This document shows positions 19,114 to 28,314 of a DNA stretch of 64,000 nt, one piece after another. Positions within the stretch are counted from its first letter, which is position 1; every line of letters begins with the position of its first letter. Made by a program: the position numbers and the translations under genes. The DNA comes from Rhodopseudomonas pentothenatexigens (GTDB lineage: Bacteria > Pseudomonadota > Alphaproteobacteria > Rhizobiales > Xanthobacteraceae). The DNA lies in NCBI RefSeq assembly GCF_900218015.1, contig NZ_UFQQ01000001.1:186001-250000 (forward strand), in the 5' to 3' direction. Under the pieces are notes generated by a model. It searched no databases, was not told where the DNA came from, and worked only from the letters and a program-made list of their open reading frames with translations.

Positions 19114-19631
19114 AACGACAGAAACGTCAGCTTGGCCTGCGGCGCGCAAGTGCCGAGGATCGCGGTCTTGAGGATGCGCTTGACCGGCTGGCGCAGCACC
19201 AGCCGGTCAATCCACCACGGGGACCCCAGCGTGGTGATCGCCACGACATGCCGGAGCGAGCCGAGGCGGGGACGGATGCGCCCCAGGTCGGACGCATGGT
19301 CATAGGCGACGCCGGGCGCCCATACCCTGTCGAACCAGCCTTTCAGGAGCGCCGGCATGCCGAACCACCAGGTCGGAAACACCAGCACCAGCGCTTCGGC
19401 CCACCTCAAATCGTCGATCTCGGCCGCCAGCTCCGAACGGTCAAAGGCCGCGTAATAGCTCGACCGCTCGGCCGCGGTCAGCGCCGGCGCAAAGCCGGCA
19501 GCGTGAAGATCGAGCAGCCGGACCTCGTGGCCGGCGCGCGCGAGCGCTGCCTGGGCATCGCGGCCGAGCTGCCCGCACAGGCTGTCTGCGAGCGGATGCG
19601 CGACGACGACGAGGCATCTTGTGGGTGTCAT
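19035..19631 (-). CDS. NAD(P)H dehydrogenase (quinone)-like flavoprotein
   Basis: This encodes 198 residues with a flavodoxin-like fold. It starts CLVVVAHPLADSLCGQL, then has ALVLVFPTWWFGMPALLKGWFDRV, the conserved FMN/FAD-binding and active-site segment of the NQO/MdaB/KefF family. It probably reduces quinones or related electrophiles by two electrons in the cytoplasm. It converges with, and overlaps by 79 bases, the truncated methyltransferase gene. Confidence 0.85.
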   Translation of the reverse strand: MTPTRCLVVVAHPLADSLCGQLGRDAQAALARAGHEVRLLDLHAAGFAPALTAAERSSYYAAFDRSELAAEIDDLRWAEALVLVFPTWWFGMPALLKGWFDRVWAPGVAYDHASDLGRIRPRLGSLRHVVAITTLGSPWWIDRLVLRQPVKRILKTAILGTCAPQAKLTFLSFYGCEQLDAATVTRIQARVANALAAI

Positions 19632-19790
19632 GTGGCGCTGACCTTAGCGCGAGTCGACGGGCTTCGTCGTGACGATCATCGGGGATGAAACGCGATCCAA
19701 GGGCCGGCAGCATCGACACCAACGCTGGCCCGCCAGACTGCTTCACCTGACCCGTAATTCGCATAAGGTATATTATGGAATATCTATATA

Positions 19791-19803
19791 GACAATTTTT
19801 GTC
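19791..19803. promoter_or_regulatory. Candidate operator GACAA-TTT-TTGTC
   Basis: A perfect 5-bp inverted repeat with a 3-base spacer lies in the AT-rich patch 450 bases before dctP. The half-site TTGTC resembles operators of FCD-type GntR regulators, which often control TRAP transporters, and a related TTGTCTG half-site follows at 19811. No regulator gene is adjacent, so the assignment is tentative. Confidence 0.35.
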
Positions 19804-19820
19804 AGATGGTTGTCTGGCAT

Positions 19821-19841
19821 ACTGCAGGCTCTGCCTGCAGT
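19821..19841. other. Perfect 9-bp inverted repeat
   Basis: ACTGCAGGC-TCT-GCCTGCAGT forms a perfect hairpin. No T-run follows on either strand, so it could be an operator or a transcript structure rather than a terminator. Confidence 0.4.
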
Positions 19842-20254
19842 CGCGCGCGCGGTCATGTGGCCGTATCGATCGCGGTCGTTGGCGGCTTGCCGCCGCATCA
19901 TCGGCAGCGCGCGCCGCGGCTGAAGACCGCCGGGCGTCGCTTGCGCGCGAGCCGTCATCGTCGGCCCAGCATTCCGGGCAACGGCCCGGCCGCTGGCATC
20001 CTCGACCGCTGGCCGTCGCCAGATCGCCCGTGGCCGAGGCGTCGGCGGTCGCCCAGGTCTCAGCAGACCCGGCCGCCGGGCCGACGACCCGCGGCAGACC
20101 GGCCGGTGCCAGCGCAGGACGGCACGTACGGCCTGTCCGCCGTCCAGCAGTGGCTCAAAATCGCTTGACCGGACCAGCCGAAATGATGACCAAGGGCGCG
20201 TCGACATTTCGGGTGCGTTCTCACAAAAAGACCACGCGGGCAGGAGGAAGCGAG

Positions 20255-21274
20255 ATGAGTTTTTCACGCAGGAGCTTGTTGAAGGCATCAGCGGCGGCCG
20301 CCGCGATCGGTGGCATCGGTGCGCCTTGGGTGGCGCGCGCCGCCGAGGCCGAGTTCAAGTACAAATACGCCAACAACCTGCCCGACACCCATCCGCTCAA
20401 CGTTCGCGCCCGCGAGATGGCGGCGGCGATCAAGGCCGAGACCGACGGCAAGGTCCAGATCGACGTTTTCCCGAACAACCAGCTCGGCTCCGACACCGAC
20501 ATGCTGAGCCAGATTCGGGCCGGCGGCGTCGAGTTCTTCACGCTGTCTGGCCTGATCCTGTCGACCCTGGTGCCGGCGGCCTCGATCAACGGCATCGGCT
20601 TCGCGTTCCCGGACTATGAGACGGTGTGGAAAGCGATGGACGGCGAACTCGGCGCCCATGTCCGCGGCGAGATCCAGAAGGCCGGCCTGATGGTGATGGA
20701 CAAGATCTGGGACAACGGCTTCCGCCAGACCACCTCCTCGACCAAGCCGATCAACGGCCCGGACGACTTCAAGGGCTTCAAGATCCGCGTGCCGGTGTCG
20801 CCGCTGTGGACCTCGATGTTCAAGGCGTTCGATGCGGCGCCCGCCTCGATCAATTTCAGCGAAGTCTACTCGGCGCTGCAGACCAAGGTGGTCGAAGGCC
20901 AGGAAAACCCGCTGGCGCTGATCTCGACCGCCAAGCTGTACGAAGTGCAGAAGTACTGCTCGCTGACCAACCACATGTGGGACGGCTTCTGGTTCCTGGC
21001 GAACCGCCGAGCCTGGGAGAAGCTGCCGCCGGACGTCCGCGCGATCGTCGCCAAGAACATCAACGCCGCCGCGGTGAAGGAACGCGAAGACACTGCCAAG
21101 CTCAACGCCACCGTCAAGGAAGAACTGACCGCCAAGGGCCTGATCTTCAATCAGCCGACGGTGATGCCGTTCCGCGACAAGCTGCGCAGCGCCGGCTTCT
21201 ACGCCGAGTGGAAAGGCAAATACGGCGATCAGGCGTGGTCGCTGCTCGAAAAGTCCGTCGGTAAGCTGGCGTAA
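20255..21274 (+). CDS. dctP: TRAP transporter periplasmic solute-binding protein (DctP family)
   Basis: This encodes 339 residues with AGGAGGAAG just before the ATG. The N-terminus is SRRSLLKASAAAAAIGGIG, a twin-arginine-like signal ending at ARAAE. The mature protein starts FKYKYANNLPDTHPLNVRA, then has GKVQIDVFPNNQLGSD and GFKIRVPVSPLW, all DctP hallmarks including the arginine that pairs with the ligand carboxylate. It captures an organic acid for the DctQM membrane protein encoded 12 bases downstream. The downstream CoA ligase suggests the ligand is activated to a thioester. Confidence 0.93.
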   Translation: MSFSRRSLLKASAAAAAIGGIGAPWVARAAEAEFKYKYANNLPDTHPLNVRAREMAAAIKAETDGKVQIDVFPNNQLGSDTDMLSQIRAGGVEFFTLSGLILSTLVPAASINGIGFAFPDYETVWKAMDGELGAHVRGEIQKAGLMVMDKIWDNGFRQTTSSTKPINGPDDFKGFKIRVPVSPLWTSMFKAFDAAPASINFSEVYSALQTKVVEGQENPLALISTAKLYEVQKYCSLTNHMWDGFWFLANRRAWEKLPPDVRAIVAKNINAAAVKEREDTAKLNATVKEELTAKGLIFNQPTVMPFRDKLRSAGFYAEWKGKYGDQAWSLLEKSVGKLA

Positions 21275-21286
21275 CGGCCTGCCGCG

Positions 21287-23170
21287 ATGGCGAGCGCCGA
21301 CGCTTCGCAGCTCACCGCCGGTGAACGGCTCCACGCGCCGCAGCGCAAGACGCTGGTCGGTGCGCTGGAGGCCGGGCTCGGCCTCTTGGTCGAGATTCCG
21401 GCCGCCATTCTGGTGGTGGTCGAGATCGTCGTGCTGTTCGCCGGTGTGGTATCTCGCTACGTATTCCACAGCCCGCTGATCTGGTCCGACGAACTGGCAT
21501 CGATCCTGTTCCTGTGGCTGGCGATGTTCGGTGCCGCAGTGGCGTTCCGCCGCGGCGAGCACATGCGGATGACCGCGATGGTGGCGGGGGCCTCCCCGCG
21601 CCTGCGCGCCTGGCTCGATCTGGTCGGGATCTGCGCGGCGCTGGCGTTCCTGTTGCTGATCGCCGCGCCCGCGTTCGAATACGCCTACGAAGAGAGCTAC
21701 ATCACCACCCCGGCGCTGTCGCTCGCCAACAGCTGGCGCGCCGCGGCGCTGCCGGTCGGCATCGCACTGATGGCGCTGTTCGCATTGCTGCGGCTGATCC
21801 GGTTCGGCGATCTCAAGCTGGTCGTTGGCGCTGCGCTGACTGTCGCGCTGCTGATCGGCGCGTTCTGGCTGGCGCAGCCGCTGTTCAAGCCGCTCGGCAA
21901 CCTCAATCTGGTGATCTTCTTTGTCGGCGTGGTCGCGTGTTGCGTGTTCGCCGGCGTGCCGATTGCGTTCGGATTTGGCCTCGCCATCTACGGCTATCTG
22001 GCGCTGACCACCTCGACCCCGCTCTTGATCCTGGTCGGCCGGATGGACGAGGGCATGAGCCACCTGATCCTGTTGTCGGTGCCGCTGTTCGTGTTCCTCG
22101 GCCTGTTAATCGAGATGACCGGCATGGCGCGGGCGATGGTGGCGTTTCTCGCCAGCCTGCTCGGCCATGTCCGCGGCGGCCTGCATTACGTGCTGGTCGG
22201 CGCGATGTATCTGGTGTCCGGCATCTCCGGCTCGAAGGCTGCCGACATGGCCGCCGTCGCACCGGTGCTGTTTCCGGAGATGAAGGAACGCGGGGCGAAG
22301 CCGGGCGATCTGGTCGCCCTGCTCTCCGCCACCGGCGCCCAGACCGAAACCATTCCGCCGAGCCTGGTGCTGATCACCATCGGCTCGGTCACCGGCGTGT
22401 CGATCTCGGCGCTGTTCACCGGCGGCCTGCTTCCGGGCGTGGTGCTGGCGATCATGCTGTGCGGCCTGGTGTGGTGGCGCTATCGCGGCGAGGATCTCAG
22501 CCACGTCACCCGCGCCAAAGGCAGCGAGATCGGCAAGGCGTTCATCGTCGCCCTGCCCGCGCTGGCGCTGCCGTTCGTGATCCGTGCCGCCGTGGTCGAA
22601 GGTGTCGCCACCGCTACCGAGGTCTCGACCATCGGCATCGTCTATGCCGTGGTGGTCGGCATCCTAGCGTACCGCAAGTTCGACTGGCGCCGGCTGCGGC
22701 CGATGCTGGTCGAGACCGCGGCGCTGTCCGGCGCGATCCTGCTGATCATCGGCACCGCGACCGGCATGGCCTGGGGCCTGACGCAGTCCGGCTTCTCGCG
22801 GGCGCTGGCCGCGGCGATGACCGGCCTGCCCGGCGGGTCGGCCACATTCCTCGCGGTGTCGATCGTCGCCTTCATCATCCTCGGCAGCGTGCTGGAGGGC
22901 ATTCCGGCGATCGTGCTGTTCGGCCCGCTGCTGTTTCCGATCGCCCGCGCCGTCGGCATCCACGAGGTGCACTACGCCATGGTGGTGATCCTGGCGATGG
23001 GCATCGGATTGTTCGCGCCGCCGTTCGGCGTCGGCTATTATGCGGCCTGCGCGATCGGCCGGGTCGATCCCGCCGAAGGCATGCGCCCGATCTGGGGATA
23101 TATGCTGGCGTTGCTGATCGGCCTGATCGTGGTCGCGGCGATCCCGTGGATCTCGATCGGTTTCCTGTAG
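21287..23170 (+). CDS. TRAP transporter fused small and large permease (DctQM)
   Basis: This encodes 627 residues. Residues ~30-185 are a DctQ domain (SRYVFHSPLIWSDELASILF, AVAFRRGEHMRM). Residues ~205-627 are a DctM domain with many helices and the signature YLVSGISGSKAADMAAVAP. The fusion of Q and M in one chain is a known variant. It uses the sodium or proton gradient to import the acid handed over by the binding protein. It is an operon partner of the DctP gene (12-base gap) and of the ligase gene (54-base gap). Confidence 0.93.
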   Translation: MASADASQLTAGERLHAPQRKTLVGALEAGLGLLVEIPAAILVVVEIVVLFAGVVSRYVFHSPLIWSDELASILFLWLAMFGAAVAFRRGEHMRMTAMVAGASPRLRAWLDLVGICAALAFLLLIAAPAFEYAYEESYITTPALSLANSWRAAALPVGIALMALFALLRLIRFGDLKLVVGAALTVALLIGAFWLAQPLFKPLGNLNLVIFFVGVVACCVFAGVPIAFGFGLAIYGYLALTTSTPLLILVGRMDEGMSHLILLSVPLFVFLGLLIEMTGMARAMVAFLASLLGHVRGGLHYVLVGAMYLVSGISGSKAADMAAVAPVLFPEMKERGAKPGDLVALLSATGAQTETIPPSLVLITIGSVTGVSISALFTGGLLPGVVLAIMLCGLVWWRYRGEDLSHVTRAKGSEIGKAFIVALPALALPFVIRAAVVEGVATATEVSTIGIVYAVVVGILAYRKFDWRRLRPMLVETAALSGAILLIIGTATGMAWGLTQSGFSRALAAAMTGLPGGSATFLAVSIVAFIILGSVLEGIPAIVLFGPLLFPIARAVGIHEVHYAMVVILAMGIGLFAPPFGVGYYAACAIGRVDPAEGMRPIWGYMLALLIGLIVVAAIPWISIGFL

Positions 23171-23224
23171 AGGCGCTGCGGGCAGATCATGCCGGCGCCG
23201 TGGTGAAGTGAGAGGCAGGTCGTC

Positions 23225-24874
23225 ATGAGCACCCCGCAAGGCCAATACAGCGTCGGTCTGGACAAGACCCCGGCCAACTTCGTGCCGCTGTCGCCGCTGA
23301 GCTTCCTGGAGCGCACCGCCAACGTCTATCCGGAGCTGACCTCCGTGGTGTACGAGGGCCGGCACTACACCTGGAAAGAGACCCGCGCGCGCTGCCGCCG
23401 CTTCGCCTCCTGGCTGGCGCGCAGCGGCATCGGCCGCGGCGATACCGTCGCGGTGATGCTGCCGAACGTGCCGGCGATGGTCGAAGTGCACTTCGCGGTG
23501 CCGATGGCCGGCGCAGTGCTGAACGCGCTCAACATCCGGCTCGACGCCGCGGCGATCGCGTTCCAGCTCGATCACGGCGGCGCCAAGATCATCCTGGTCG
23601 ATCCGGAGTTCTCCAGCGTCGTCGCCGAGGCGCTGAAGCTGATGACCAAGCCGAAGCCGCTGGTGATCGACGTCGACGACAAGATGTATCCAGGAAGCCA
23701 CCGCATCGGCGAGCTGGAATACGAATACGCCGTCGCCTCCGGCGATCCGACCTATCCGGGCCATCGTCCCGAGGACGAGTGGGACGCGATCTCGCTCGGC
23801 TATACCTCCGGCACTACCGGCAATCCGAAGGGCGTGGTGACGCATCACCGCGGCGCCTATCTCAACGCCGTCAGCAACATCCTGGCCGGCAATCTCGGCC
23901 AGCATCCGGTGTATCTGTGGACGCTGCCGATGTTCCACTGCAACGGCTGGTGCTTCCCGTGGACGATCGCGGCCGCGGCCGGCATCAACGTCTGCCTGCG
24001 CAAGGTCGATCCGGCCAAGATCTTCGAGCTGATCCCCAAGCACGGCGTCACCCACATGTGCGGCGCACCGATCGTCTACAACGCGCTGATCAACGCGCCG
24101 GAAGCGCCGAAGGGCGCGGCGGCGAAGCCCGTGGTCGGCCTGATCGCCGGCGCCGCGCCGCCGATGGCGGTGCTGTCCGGCGCCGAAACCATCGGCATCA
24201 AGCTGACGCACGTCTACGGCCTCACTGAAGTCTACGGCCCCGCCTCGGTCTGCGCCGAGCAGCCCGGTTGGGACGATCTGCCGGTCGCCGAGCGCGCCAA
24301 GCTGAAGCGGCGCCAGGGCGTGCCCTACCCGATGCAGGAAGCCGTCACCGTGCTCGATCCGGAGACGATGCAGGAGGTGCCGCGCGACGGCGAGACCATC
24401 GGCGAGGTCATGTTCCGGGGCAACATCGTGATGAAGGGCTACCTGAAGAACGAGAAGGCCACCAAGGAAGCGCTTGCCGGCGGCTGGTTCCACACCGGCG
24501 ATCTCGGCGTGCTCGACGCCGACGGCTACGTCATCATCAAGGACCGTTCCAAGGACATCATCATCTCGGGAGGCGAGAACGTCTCGTCGGTCGAGGTCGA
24601 GGATGTGCTGTACAAGCACCCGGCGATCCTGTTCGCCGCCGTGGTCGCCAAGCCGGATCCGAAATGGGGCGAAGTCCCCTGCGCCTTCGTCGAACTGAAG
24701 GACGGCGCCACCGCCACCGAAGCCGAGATCATCGCCTACTGCCGCGAACACCTGCCCGGCTTTAAGACTCCGAAGAGCATCGTGTTCTCGGCGATCCCGA
24801 AAACCTCGACCGGCAAGATCCAGAAATTCATGCTGCGCGATCAGGTGAAGTCGGCGAAGGCGATACTGGAGTAG
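23225..24874 (+). CDS. Acyl-CoA synthetase (AMP-forming)
   Basis: This encodes 549 residues of the ANL superfamily. The P-loop YTSGTTGNPKG begins at about residue 196. A5 is TEVYGPAS, A7 is HTGDLGVLDADGYV and the A10 lysine is in KTSTGKIQKF near the C-terminus. The length and the FHCNGWCFPW segment resemble the medium-chain/'acyl-CoA synthetase 2'-like group, which activates carboxylic acids with ATP and CoA. It follows the TRAP genes on the same strand, so it probably activates the imported acid. Confidence 0.9.
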   Translation: MSTPQGQYSVGLDKTPANFVPLSPLSFLERTANVYPELTSVVYEGRHYTWKETRARCRRFASWLARSGIGRGDTVAVMLPNVPAMVEVHFAVPMAGAVLNALNIRLDAAAIAFQLDHGGAKIILVDPEFSSVVAEALKLMTKPKPLVIDVDDKMYPGSHRIGELEYEYAVASGDPTYPGHRPEDEWDAISLGYTSGTTGNPKGVVTHHRGAYLNAVSNILAGNLGQHPVYLWTLPMFHCNGWCFPWTIAAAAGINVCLRKVDPAKIFELIPKHGVTHMCGAPIVYNALINAPEAPKGAAAKPVVGLIAGAAPPMAVLSGAETIGIKLTHVYGLTEVYGPASVCAEQPGWDDLPVAERAKLKRRQGVPYPMQEAVTVLDPETMQEVPRDGETIGEVMFRGNIVMKGYLKNEKATKEALAGGWFHTGDLGVLDADGYVIIKDRSKDIIISGGENVSSVEVEDVLYKHPAILFAAVVAKPDPKWGEVPCAFVELKDGATATEAEIIAYCREHLPGFKTPKSIVFSAIPKTSTGKIQKFMLRDQVKSAKAILE

Positions 24875-24882
24875 TTGGTTTT

Positions 24883-25013
24883 CGTCATTCCGGGGCGCGC
24901 GAAGCGCGAACCCGGAATCTCGAGGTTATTAGTGACGTTATTAGTAAGGGCCGTCGAAGCCGTGCGCGTTTCAGATTCCGGGTTCGCGCCTAGCGGCGCG
25001 CCCCGGAATGACG
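24883..25013. repeat. Palindromic intergenic repeat, family A, copy 1
   Basis: The left arm begins CGTCATTCCGGGGCGCGCGA and the right arm ends GCGCGCCCCGGAATGACG, so the whole element is an imperfect inverted repeat. Inside each arm is a smaller hairpin around a GAACCCGGAATC / GATTCCGGGTTC pair. The same element occurs at 55607-55730. It lies after the ligase stop codon and may act as a transcription end or mRNA stabiliser. Such elements are abundant in this bacterial group. Confidence 0.85.
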
Positions 25014-25068
25014 GACGAGGGACAGTGTATGACGAACGAGAGGCTGTCGGCTATTCGCGCCGCAGCCG

Positions 25069-25872
25069 TCAGCCGTCAATCTCCAGTCGCATCCCGTCGA
25101 ACCCCGGCACCACGCTCTCCGGCAGCTCTTTCCGCAGCGTCTCGTAGTCGAGATCGGCGTGCATGTTGGTGATCACCGCGCGCTTCGGCTGGAAGCGGGC
25201 GATCCATTTCAGCGCGGTCTCGATGTTGAAGTGGCTGGCGTGGTGCTTGTAGCGCAGGCCGTCGATGATCCAGAGGTCGAGGCCTTCGAGTGCGCCGAAG
25301 CTCTGTTCGGGGATGTCGTGAACGTCCGGCGAATAGGCAGCGCCTCCAATGCGATAGCCGAGCGCCGGGATGTCGCCGTGTTGCACCAGGAACGGCGCCA
25401 GCGTGATGTCGCCACCCGCCCCGGCGATATTGCGGGTTTCGCCAGCCTCGATGCGGTGTTCGTCGAGGATCGGCGGATAGGAACTGCCGGGAGGGGTCGC
25501 GAAGCAGTAGTGGAAGCGAAACACGACATGATCGGCGGTCGACTGGTTAAGATACACCGGAATGCGCTTCCGCATGTGCATCGCCACCGAGCGCAGGTCG
25601 TCGATGCCGTGGGTCTGGTCGGCGTGCTCGTGGGTCAGGAACACAGCGTCGAGATGATCGACGTCGGCGCTGATCAGTTGCTCGCGCAGGTCCGGCGAAG
25701 TGTCGATCAGCACGCGGGTGATGCCGCCCTCCGGCGTGATGCGCTCGGCCAGCAGCGAGCAGCGCAGCCGCCGGTTCTTCGGATTCGACGGATCGGCGGC
25801 GCCCCAGCCGAGCGCCGGGCGCGGCACGCCGGCGGAGGAGCCCGAGCCGAGGATGGTGAGCGTCAGCGTCAT
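25069..25872 (-). CDS. MBL-fold metallo-hydrolase (PhnP-like)
   Basis: This encodes 267 residues. The metal motif HxHxDH is LTHEHADQTHGID, with further ligands likely at LVQHGD and NMHAD. It begins LTILGSGSSAGVPRP, as PhnP-type cyclic phosphodiesterases do. The substrate is unknown. It is the last gene of the dacF-tmk-holB-metG-tatD-MBL run, 25 bases after tatD, an arrangement common in alphaproteobacteria. Confidence 0.88.
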   Translation of the reverse strand: MTLTLTILGSGSSAGVPRPALGWGAADPSNPKNRRLRCSLLAERITPEGGITRVLIDTSPDLREQLISADVDHLDAVFLTHEHADQTHGIDDLRSVAMHMRKRIPVYLNQSTADHVVFRFHYCFATPPGSSYPPILDEHRIEAGETRNIAGAGGDITLAPFLVQHGDIPALGYRIGGAAYSPDVHDIPEQSFGALEGLDLWIIDGLRYKHHASHFNIETALKWIARFQPKRAVITNMHADLDYETLRKELPESVVPGFDGMRLEIDG

Positions 25873-25897
25873 GCGGCGACCCCGATTGTCAAAGGCG

Positions 25898-26686
25898 TCA
25901 TGCGGCGGCGGGCGCCGGCACCTTGCCGAACAGCCGGAAGAAGTTTTCCGTCGTCTGGCGGGCGATCTCGTCGAGCGACACGCCGCGGACCTCGGCCATC
26001 ACCTTGGCGGTCTCGACCACGTAGGACGGCTCGTTGCGCTTGCCGCGATATTTGCCGGGCGCCAGATACGGCGAGTCGGTTTCGACCATGATGCGATCGG
26101 CCGGCAGTTCGGCGGCGAGATCGCGCAAGGCCTGCGACTTCTTGAAGGTGAGAATGCCGGTGAAGGAAATCATCAGGCCGAGATCGATCGCCTGCATCGC
26201 GAGGTCGCGCCCGCCGGTGTAGCAATGCAGCACCGCGCGAAAAGCTCCCTTCCCCATCTCGTCTTCGAGGATCTTGCCGCAATCCGCGTCCGCCTCGCGG
26301 GTGTGGATCACCAGCGGCAGACCGGTTTGGCGCGCCGCTGCGATATGGGCGCGGAAGCCGCGCTCCTGCGCGGGGCGCGAACCCATCTCATAGAAGTAAT
26401 CCAGCCCGGCCTCGCCGAACGCCACCACCTTCGGGTGCTGCGCCAGCTTCACCAGCTCATCGGTGGTGATGCCGTCTTCCTCGTCGGCGTGATGCGGATG
26501 GGTGCCGACCGAGCAGTACACGTTCGGGAACCGCTCGGCGATCGCCAGCAGGTCCGGCAGCTTCCGCACCCGGGTCGAGATCGTGACGATTCGCCCCACC
26601 CCGCTCGCCTCGGCGCGGGCGACGATGCCGGCGAGATCGTCGGCAAAGTCGGGGAAGTCGAGATGGCAGTGACTGTCGACCAGCAT
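25898..26686 (-). CDS. TatD-family metal-dependent hydrolase/DNase
   Basis: This encodes 262 residues. It begins MLVDSHCHLDFPDF (first metal ligands HxH), followed by AFGEAGLDYFY, VIHTREAD, VLHCYTGG and ETDSPYL, the complete TatD set. Family members are 3'-5' exonucleases or deoxyribonucleases acting with divalent metal. It starts three bases after the metG stop codon, so it is in the same operon. Confidence 0.92.
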   Translation of the reverse strand: MLVDSHCHLDFPDFADDLAGIVARAEASGVGRIVTISTRVRKLPDLLAIAERFPNVYCSVGTHPHHADEEDGITTDELVKLAQHPKVVAFGEAGLDYFYEMGSRPAQERGFRAHIAAARQTGLPLVIHTREADADCGKILEDEMGKGAFRAVLHCYTGGRDLAMQAIDLGLMISFTGILTFKKSQALRDLAAELPADRIMVETDSPYLAPGKYRGKRNEPSYVVETAKVMAEVRGVSLDEIARQTTENFFRLFGKVPAPAAA

Positions 26687-26689
26687 GGC

Positions 26690-28234
26690 TTACGCGGTCG
26701 CCGGTTCGACATAGCGCGGGAAGATCGGCGCCGGAGCCGGCAGCGGCGTGCCTGGCACGATCCGCGTCGGTAGCGCCGCGAAGTTGCGCTGATCCTCGGC
26801 GATGCCGAGGATGTCGAGCAGCTTGGCGGCCGCGGTCGGGATCGCCGGCTGCGCCAGAATCGCGATCTGCCGCAGCACCTCGGCGGTGACGTACAGCACC
26901 GTCTTCTGCCGTGCCGGATCGGTCTTGGCCAGCGCCCACGGCGCCTCGCCGGCGAAGTAGCGATTGGCCTCCGCCACCACCGCCCACACCGCGTTGAGCG
27001 CCTGATGGATCTGCTGGCTCGCCATCGCGGTCCGCGCCTGCCCAATCATGCCGTCGGCCATCGCCAGGATGGTGCTGTCGGTCTCGCTGAACGCGCCATG
27101 CCCCGGCACCTTGCCGTCGCACTGCTTGGCCACCATGGTCAGCGAGCGCTGCGCCAGATTGCCGAGGTCGTTGGCGAGGTCGGCATTGATGCGGTTGACG
27201 ATCGCCTCGTGATTGTAGCTGCCGTCGGAGCCGAACGGCACCTCGCGCAGGAAGAAGTAGCGTACCTGGTCGACGCCGTATTGGTCGGCGAGATTGAACG
27301 GGTCGACGATGTTGCCGACCGACTTCGACATCTTCTCGCCCTTGTTGAACAGGAAGCCGTGGGCGTAGACGCGCTTCTGCACCGGGATGCCCGCCGACAT
27401 CAGGAACGCTGGCCAGTACACCGCGTGGAAGCGGATGATGTCCTTGCCGATGACGTGGACGTCGGCCGGCCAATAGTGCCAGTTCTTGTCGCTTTCGTCG
27501 GGGAAGCCGACGCCGGTGATGTAGTTGGTCAGCGCGTCGACCCAGACATACATCACGTGCTCGGGATCGCCCGGCACCTTGACGCCCCAGTCGAAGGTGG
27601 TGCGCGACACCGACAGATCCTTCAGCCCGCCCTTGACGAAGCTGATCACCTCGTTGCGGCGCGCGTCGGGGCCGATGAAGTCCGGCTGCTCCTCGTAGAG
27701 CTTGAGGAGCTTGTCCTGATAGGCCGACAGCTTGAAGAAATAGCTCTTCTCCTCGACCCATTCGACCGGCGTGCCCTGCGGGCCGCGGCGCACCTGATCC
27801 TCGCCGACGACGGTCTCGTCCTCGGCGTAATAGGCTTCGTCGCGGACCGAGTACCAGCCGGAATAACTGTCGAGATAGATGTCGCCGTTGGCCTGCATCC
27901 GCTTCCAGACCTCCTGGACGGACGCATGATGCTGCTCCTCGGAGGTGCGGATGAAGCGGTTGTAGGAGATGCCGAAGCGGTCGTCCATGTCGCGGAAGCG
28001 CCCGGCATTGCGGGCGGCGAGCTCGGCGGGCGTCATGCCCTCCCGCTGCGCGGTCTGGATCATCTTCAGGCCGTGCTCGTCGGTGCCGGTCAGGAAGAAC
28101 ACGTCACGGCCGTCGAGCCGTTGAAAACGCGCCAGCGCGTCGGTCGCGATCGCCTCGTAGGCGTGGCCGATATGCGGCGCGCCGTTCGGATACGAGATCG
28201 CGGTGGTGATGTAGAATGAATTTCGCTGCGCCAT
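26690..28234 (-). CDS. metG: Methionyl-tRNA synthetase
   Basis: This encodes 514 residues. The HIGH motif is H21-I-G-H24 in [12 protein letters not shown] and the KMSKS loop is at about residue 304 ([11 protein letters not shown]). The connective region near [15 protein letters not shown] lacks the CxxC zinc knuckle, so this is the short zinc-less form, and there is no C-terminal EMAP-like tRNA-binding domain. It charges initiator and elongator tRNA-Met. It lies 80 bases after holB in a housekeeping operon. Confidence 0.96.
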   Translation of the reverse strand: MAQRNSFYITTAISYPNGAPHIGHAYEAIATDALARFQRLDGRDVFFLTGTDEHGLKMIQTAQREGMTPAELAARNAGRFRDMDDRFGISYNRFIRTSEEQHHASVQEVWKRMQANGDIYLDSYSGWYSVRDEAYYAEDETVVGEDQVRRGPQGTPVEWVEEKSYFFKLSAYQDKLLKLYEEQPDFIGPDARRNEVISFVKGGLKDLSVSRTTFDWGVKVPGDPEHVMYVWVDALTNYITGVGFPDESDKNWHYWPADVHVIGKDIIRFHAVYWPAFLMSAGIPVQKRVYAHGFLFNKGEKMSKSVGNIVDPFNLADQYGVDQVRYFFLREVPFGSDGSYNHEAIVNRINADLANDLGNLAQRSLTMVAKQCDGKVPGHGAFSETDSTILAMADGMIGQARTAMASQQIHQALNAVWAVVAEANRYFAGEAPWALAKTDPARQKTVLYVTAEVLRQIAILAQPAIPTAAAKLLDILGIAEDQRNFAALPTRIVPGTPLPAPAPIFPRYVEPATA

Positions 28235-28314
28235 CTGCGCGGACGCCTTTCAAATCTGGATCGGTTGAGCGCGGCGGCGCTGACCATGCCGGGCGATCGA
28301 TCGCCGGATCGGCG

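Larger units (their letters stand above)
19632..20254. other. 623-base non-coding stretch before the TRAP operon
   Basis: I see no convincing gene. At 19765-19810 the composition becomes AT-rich (TATATTATGGAATATCTATATAGACAA is split by operators described separately), unusual for this genome, which fits a promoter and regulator site. The remaining ~400 bases are GC-rich, with open frames on both strands whose translations are arginine/alanine-rich low-information sequence. This could be a decayed gene, but I recognise no remnant. Confidence 0.5.

Noticed and set aside
20288-22063. 591-codon minus-strand open frame
   Set aside because: It is antisense to the well-supported TRAP genes and has His/Arg/Gln-rich low-information sequence.
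22664-24751. 695-codon minus-strand open frame
   Set aside because: It is antisense to the TRAP permease and acyl-CoA ligase genes and shows no domain.
24875-25147. 90-codon plus-strand open frame after the ligase gene
   Set aside because: Most of it is the palindromic repeat read as protein, and the rest is antisense to the MBL gene.
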